20,852 bases of DNA from CANJJB01 sp964449295 (GTDB lineage Bacteria; Chlamydiota; Chlamydiia; Chlamydiales; Rhabdochlamydiaceae). How positions within the stretch are numbered: the stretch's first letter is position 1; each line of letters starts with the position of its first letter. The notes beneath the pieces were generated by a model. The model worked only from the letters and a program-made list of their open reading frames with translations. It ran no database searches and was not told where the DNA came from. The stretch is taken from NCBI GenBank assembly GCA_964449295.1, contig CAYUZN010000023.1, forward strand, positions 1 to 20,852, read 5' to 3'. Position numbers and translations under genes: made by a program. Of the stretch, positions 20,230-20,852 are shown in pieces.

Positions 20230-20852
20230 CTATGTCGTGTATTCTTTAGGGATTTCTCTCAAGAACCTGCTAGGGTACATAGTTCTTGGGGTCCCCCAGA
20301 GAAACCGTTGTTTAGCAGCGCTGATGTGGAGGTGATCTTTAGCTCTTGTCATGCCAACATAGCAGAGCCGTCTTTCTTCTTGGATCGATTCTTCAGACTC
20401 TTTGCTATTGATATGGGGAAGAAGGTCTTCTTCTAGACCAACTAGAAAAACAACGCTAAATTCAAGCCCTTTAGCGTGGTGAAGTGTCATGAGGCGGACA
20501 GTATCTTGATTAGCACTGCTTTCATCCAGCGCAGATTTGAGAGAGAGTTCTTCTAAAAACGTGACGAGAGAAAGATCGGAGTTCTCTTGCTCCCATTCAG
20601 CAGCTTTATTCACAAGCTCTGCCAGGTTGCCCCGTCTTTCTTCATACGTTTCAGGATCTTCTCTTAAATGAAGTAAGTAAGACGAGCGCTCGATTGCTTC
20701 TGACAGGATGGTAGGAAGAGGGACCTTTGCCTTAACCATTTCTTTTAAAGTCAAAATGGTGTGGATATAAGATTTTAGACCTTCATATTGTTTTGCGGAG
20801 AGTTTGCAGGGAATTTTTCGTTCCAAGATATAAGAACAAGTGTCGATAATAG
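20230..20852 (-). CDS. UvrD/PcrA/Rep-type superfamily 1 DNA helicase, C-terminal part
   Basis: The C-terminal 207 or so residues of an SF1 3'-5' helicase that acts in DNA repair or replication restart; the gene is open at the right edge and its Walker A part is outside. Motif V region VRLMTLHHAKGLEFSVVFLV is intact, followed by GLEEDLLPHINS and the motif VI region EERRLCYVGMTRAKDHLHIS with the arginine that senses ATP. The C-terminus is short after motif VI (SRFLREIPKEYTT). UvrD, PcrA and Rep cannot be told apart from this fragment. In Chlamydia a uvrD gene lies next to rpoN, consistent with this position. An internal TTG at 20826 can be mistaken for a start, but the frame is open beyond it. 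Confidence 0.92.
   Translation of the reverse strand, partial: IIDTCSYILERKIPCKLSAKQYEGLKSYIHTILTLKEMVKAKVPLPTILSEAIERSSYLLHLREDPETYEERRGNLAELVNKAAEWEQENSDLSLVTFLEELSLKSALDESSANQDTVRLMTLHHAKGLEFSVVFLVGLEEDLLPHINSKESEESIQEERRLCYVGMTRAKDHLHISAAKQRFLWGTPRTMYPSRFLREIPKEYTT

Noticed and set aside
1..20852. CRISPR arrays, tRNA or rRNA genes, insertion sequences and origins.
   Set aside because: No regularly spaced repeats, cloverleaf-like segments, transposase motifs or clusters of DnaA boxes were noticed by eye; a tRNAscan or Infernal run would settle the RNA part.

Overview
The window is an AT-rich bacterial segment that most likely comes from a member of the Chlamydiota outside the Chlamydiaceae. 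The evidence is a topoisomerase I carrying a C-terminal SWIB domain (a fusion known from chlamydiae), rpoN lying close to a uvrD/pcrA-type helicase (a neighbourhood I recall from Chlamydia), and a dense, overlapping gene layout. Genus or family cannot be fixed from the sequence alone. No tRNA, rRNA, insertion sequence or CRISPR array was seen. No stretch above 300 bases lacks a gene; the longest gaps are about 190 bases (1106-1297) and 166 bases (8069-8234).

Layout. (1) 1-1105, minus: a GT9 (heptosyltransferase-like) gene running off the left edge. (2) 1298-1915: a small exported protein of unknown function, with its own promoter, a strong ribosome binding site and a terminator. (3) 1936-6810: a tightly coupled five-gene polysaccharide cluster encoding an ABC-2 permease, its ATPase, a GT4 glycosyltransferase, a GDP-mannose pyrophosphorylase and an O-antigen ligase-like membrane protein. 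The set fits synthesis of a mannose-containing glycan, ABC-transporter export and transfer to lipid A-core. (4) 6746-9557: two divergent paralogous AAA/DUF4143 ATPases, each of 440 residues, separated by two matching palindromic operator candidates exactly 32 bp apart. (5) 13647-9554, minus: alr (alanine racemase), a small membrane protein and topA-SWIB. (6) 13717-17386, plus: a three-gene overlapping operon with a membrane-anchored GT2-GT32 fusion, a GT32 lipoprotein with a C-terminal membrane anchor, and a membrane protein with an HEAVH metallopeptidase-like motif. (7) 17331-18653, minus: rpoN. (8) 18751-19644: a second GT9-like gene. (9) 19723-20226: dsbB. (10) 20230-20852, minus: the C-terminal part of a UvrD/PcrA-type helicase, running off the right edge.

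The common theme is envelope glycobiology: seven glycan-related genes or domain sets in 20 kb (two GT9, one GT4, one GT2-GT32, one GT32, ManC, and the ABC exporter with its ligase), together with peptidoglycan precursor supply (alr) and periplasmic disulfide formation (dsbB). The best candidate for an undescribed system is the 13717-17386 operon, in which two GT32 paralogues are predicted to be tethered at both ends with their catalytic domains outside the inner membrane. The second is the divergent ATPase pair with its phased operators. Convergent gene pairs overlap repeatedly (65, 4 and 56 nt), which is an unusual degree of compaction.
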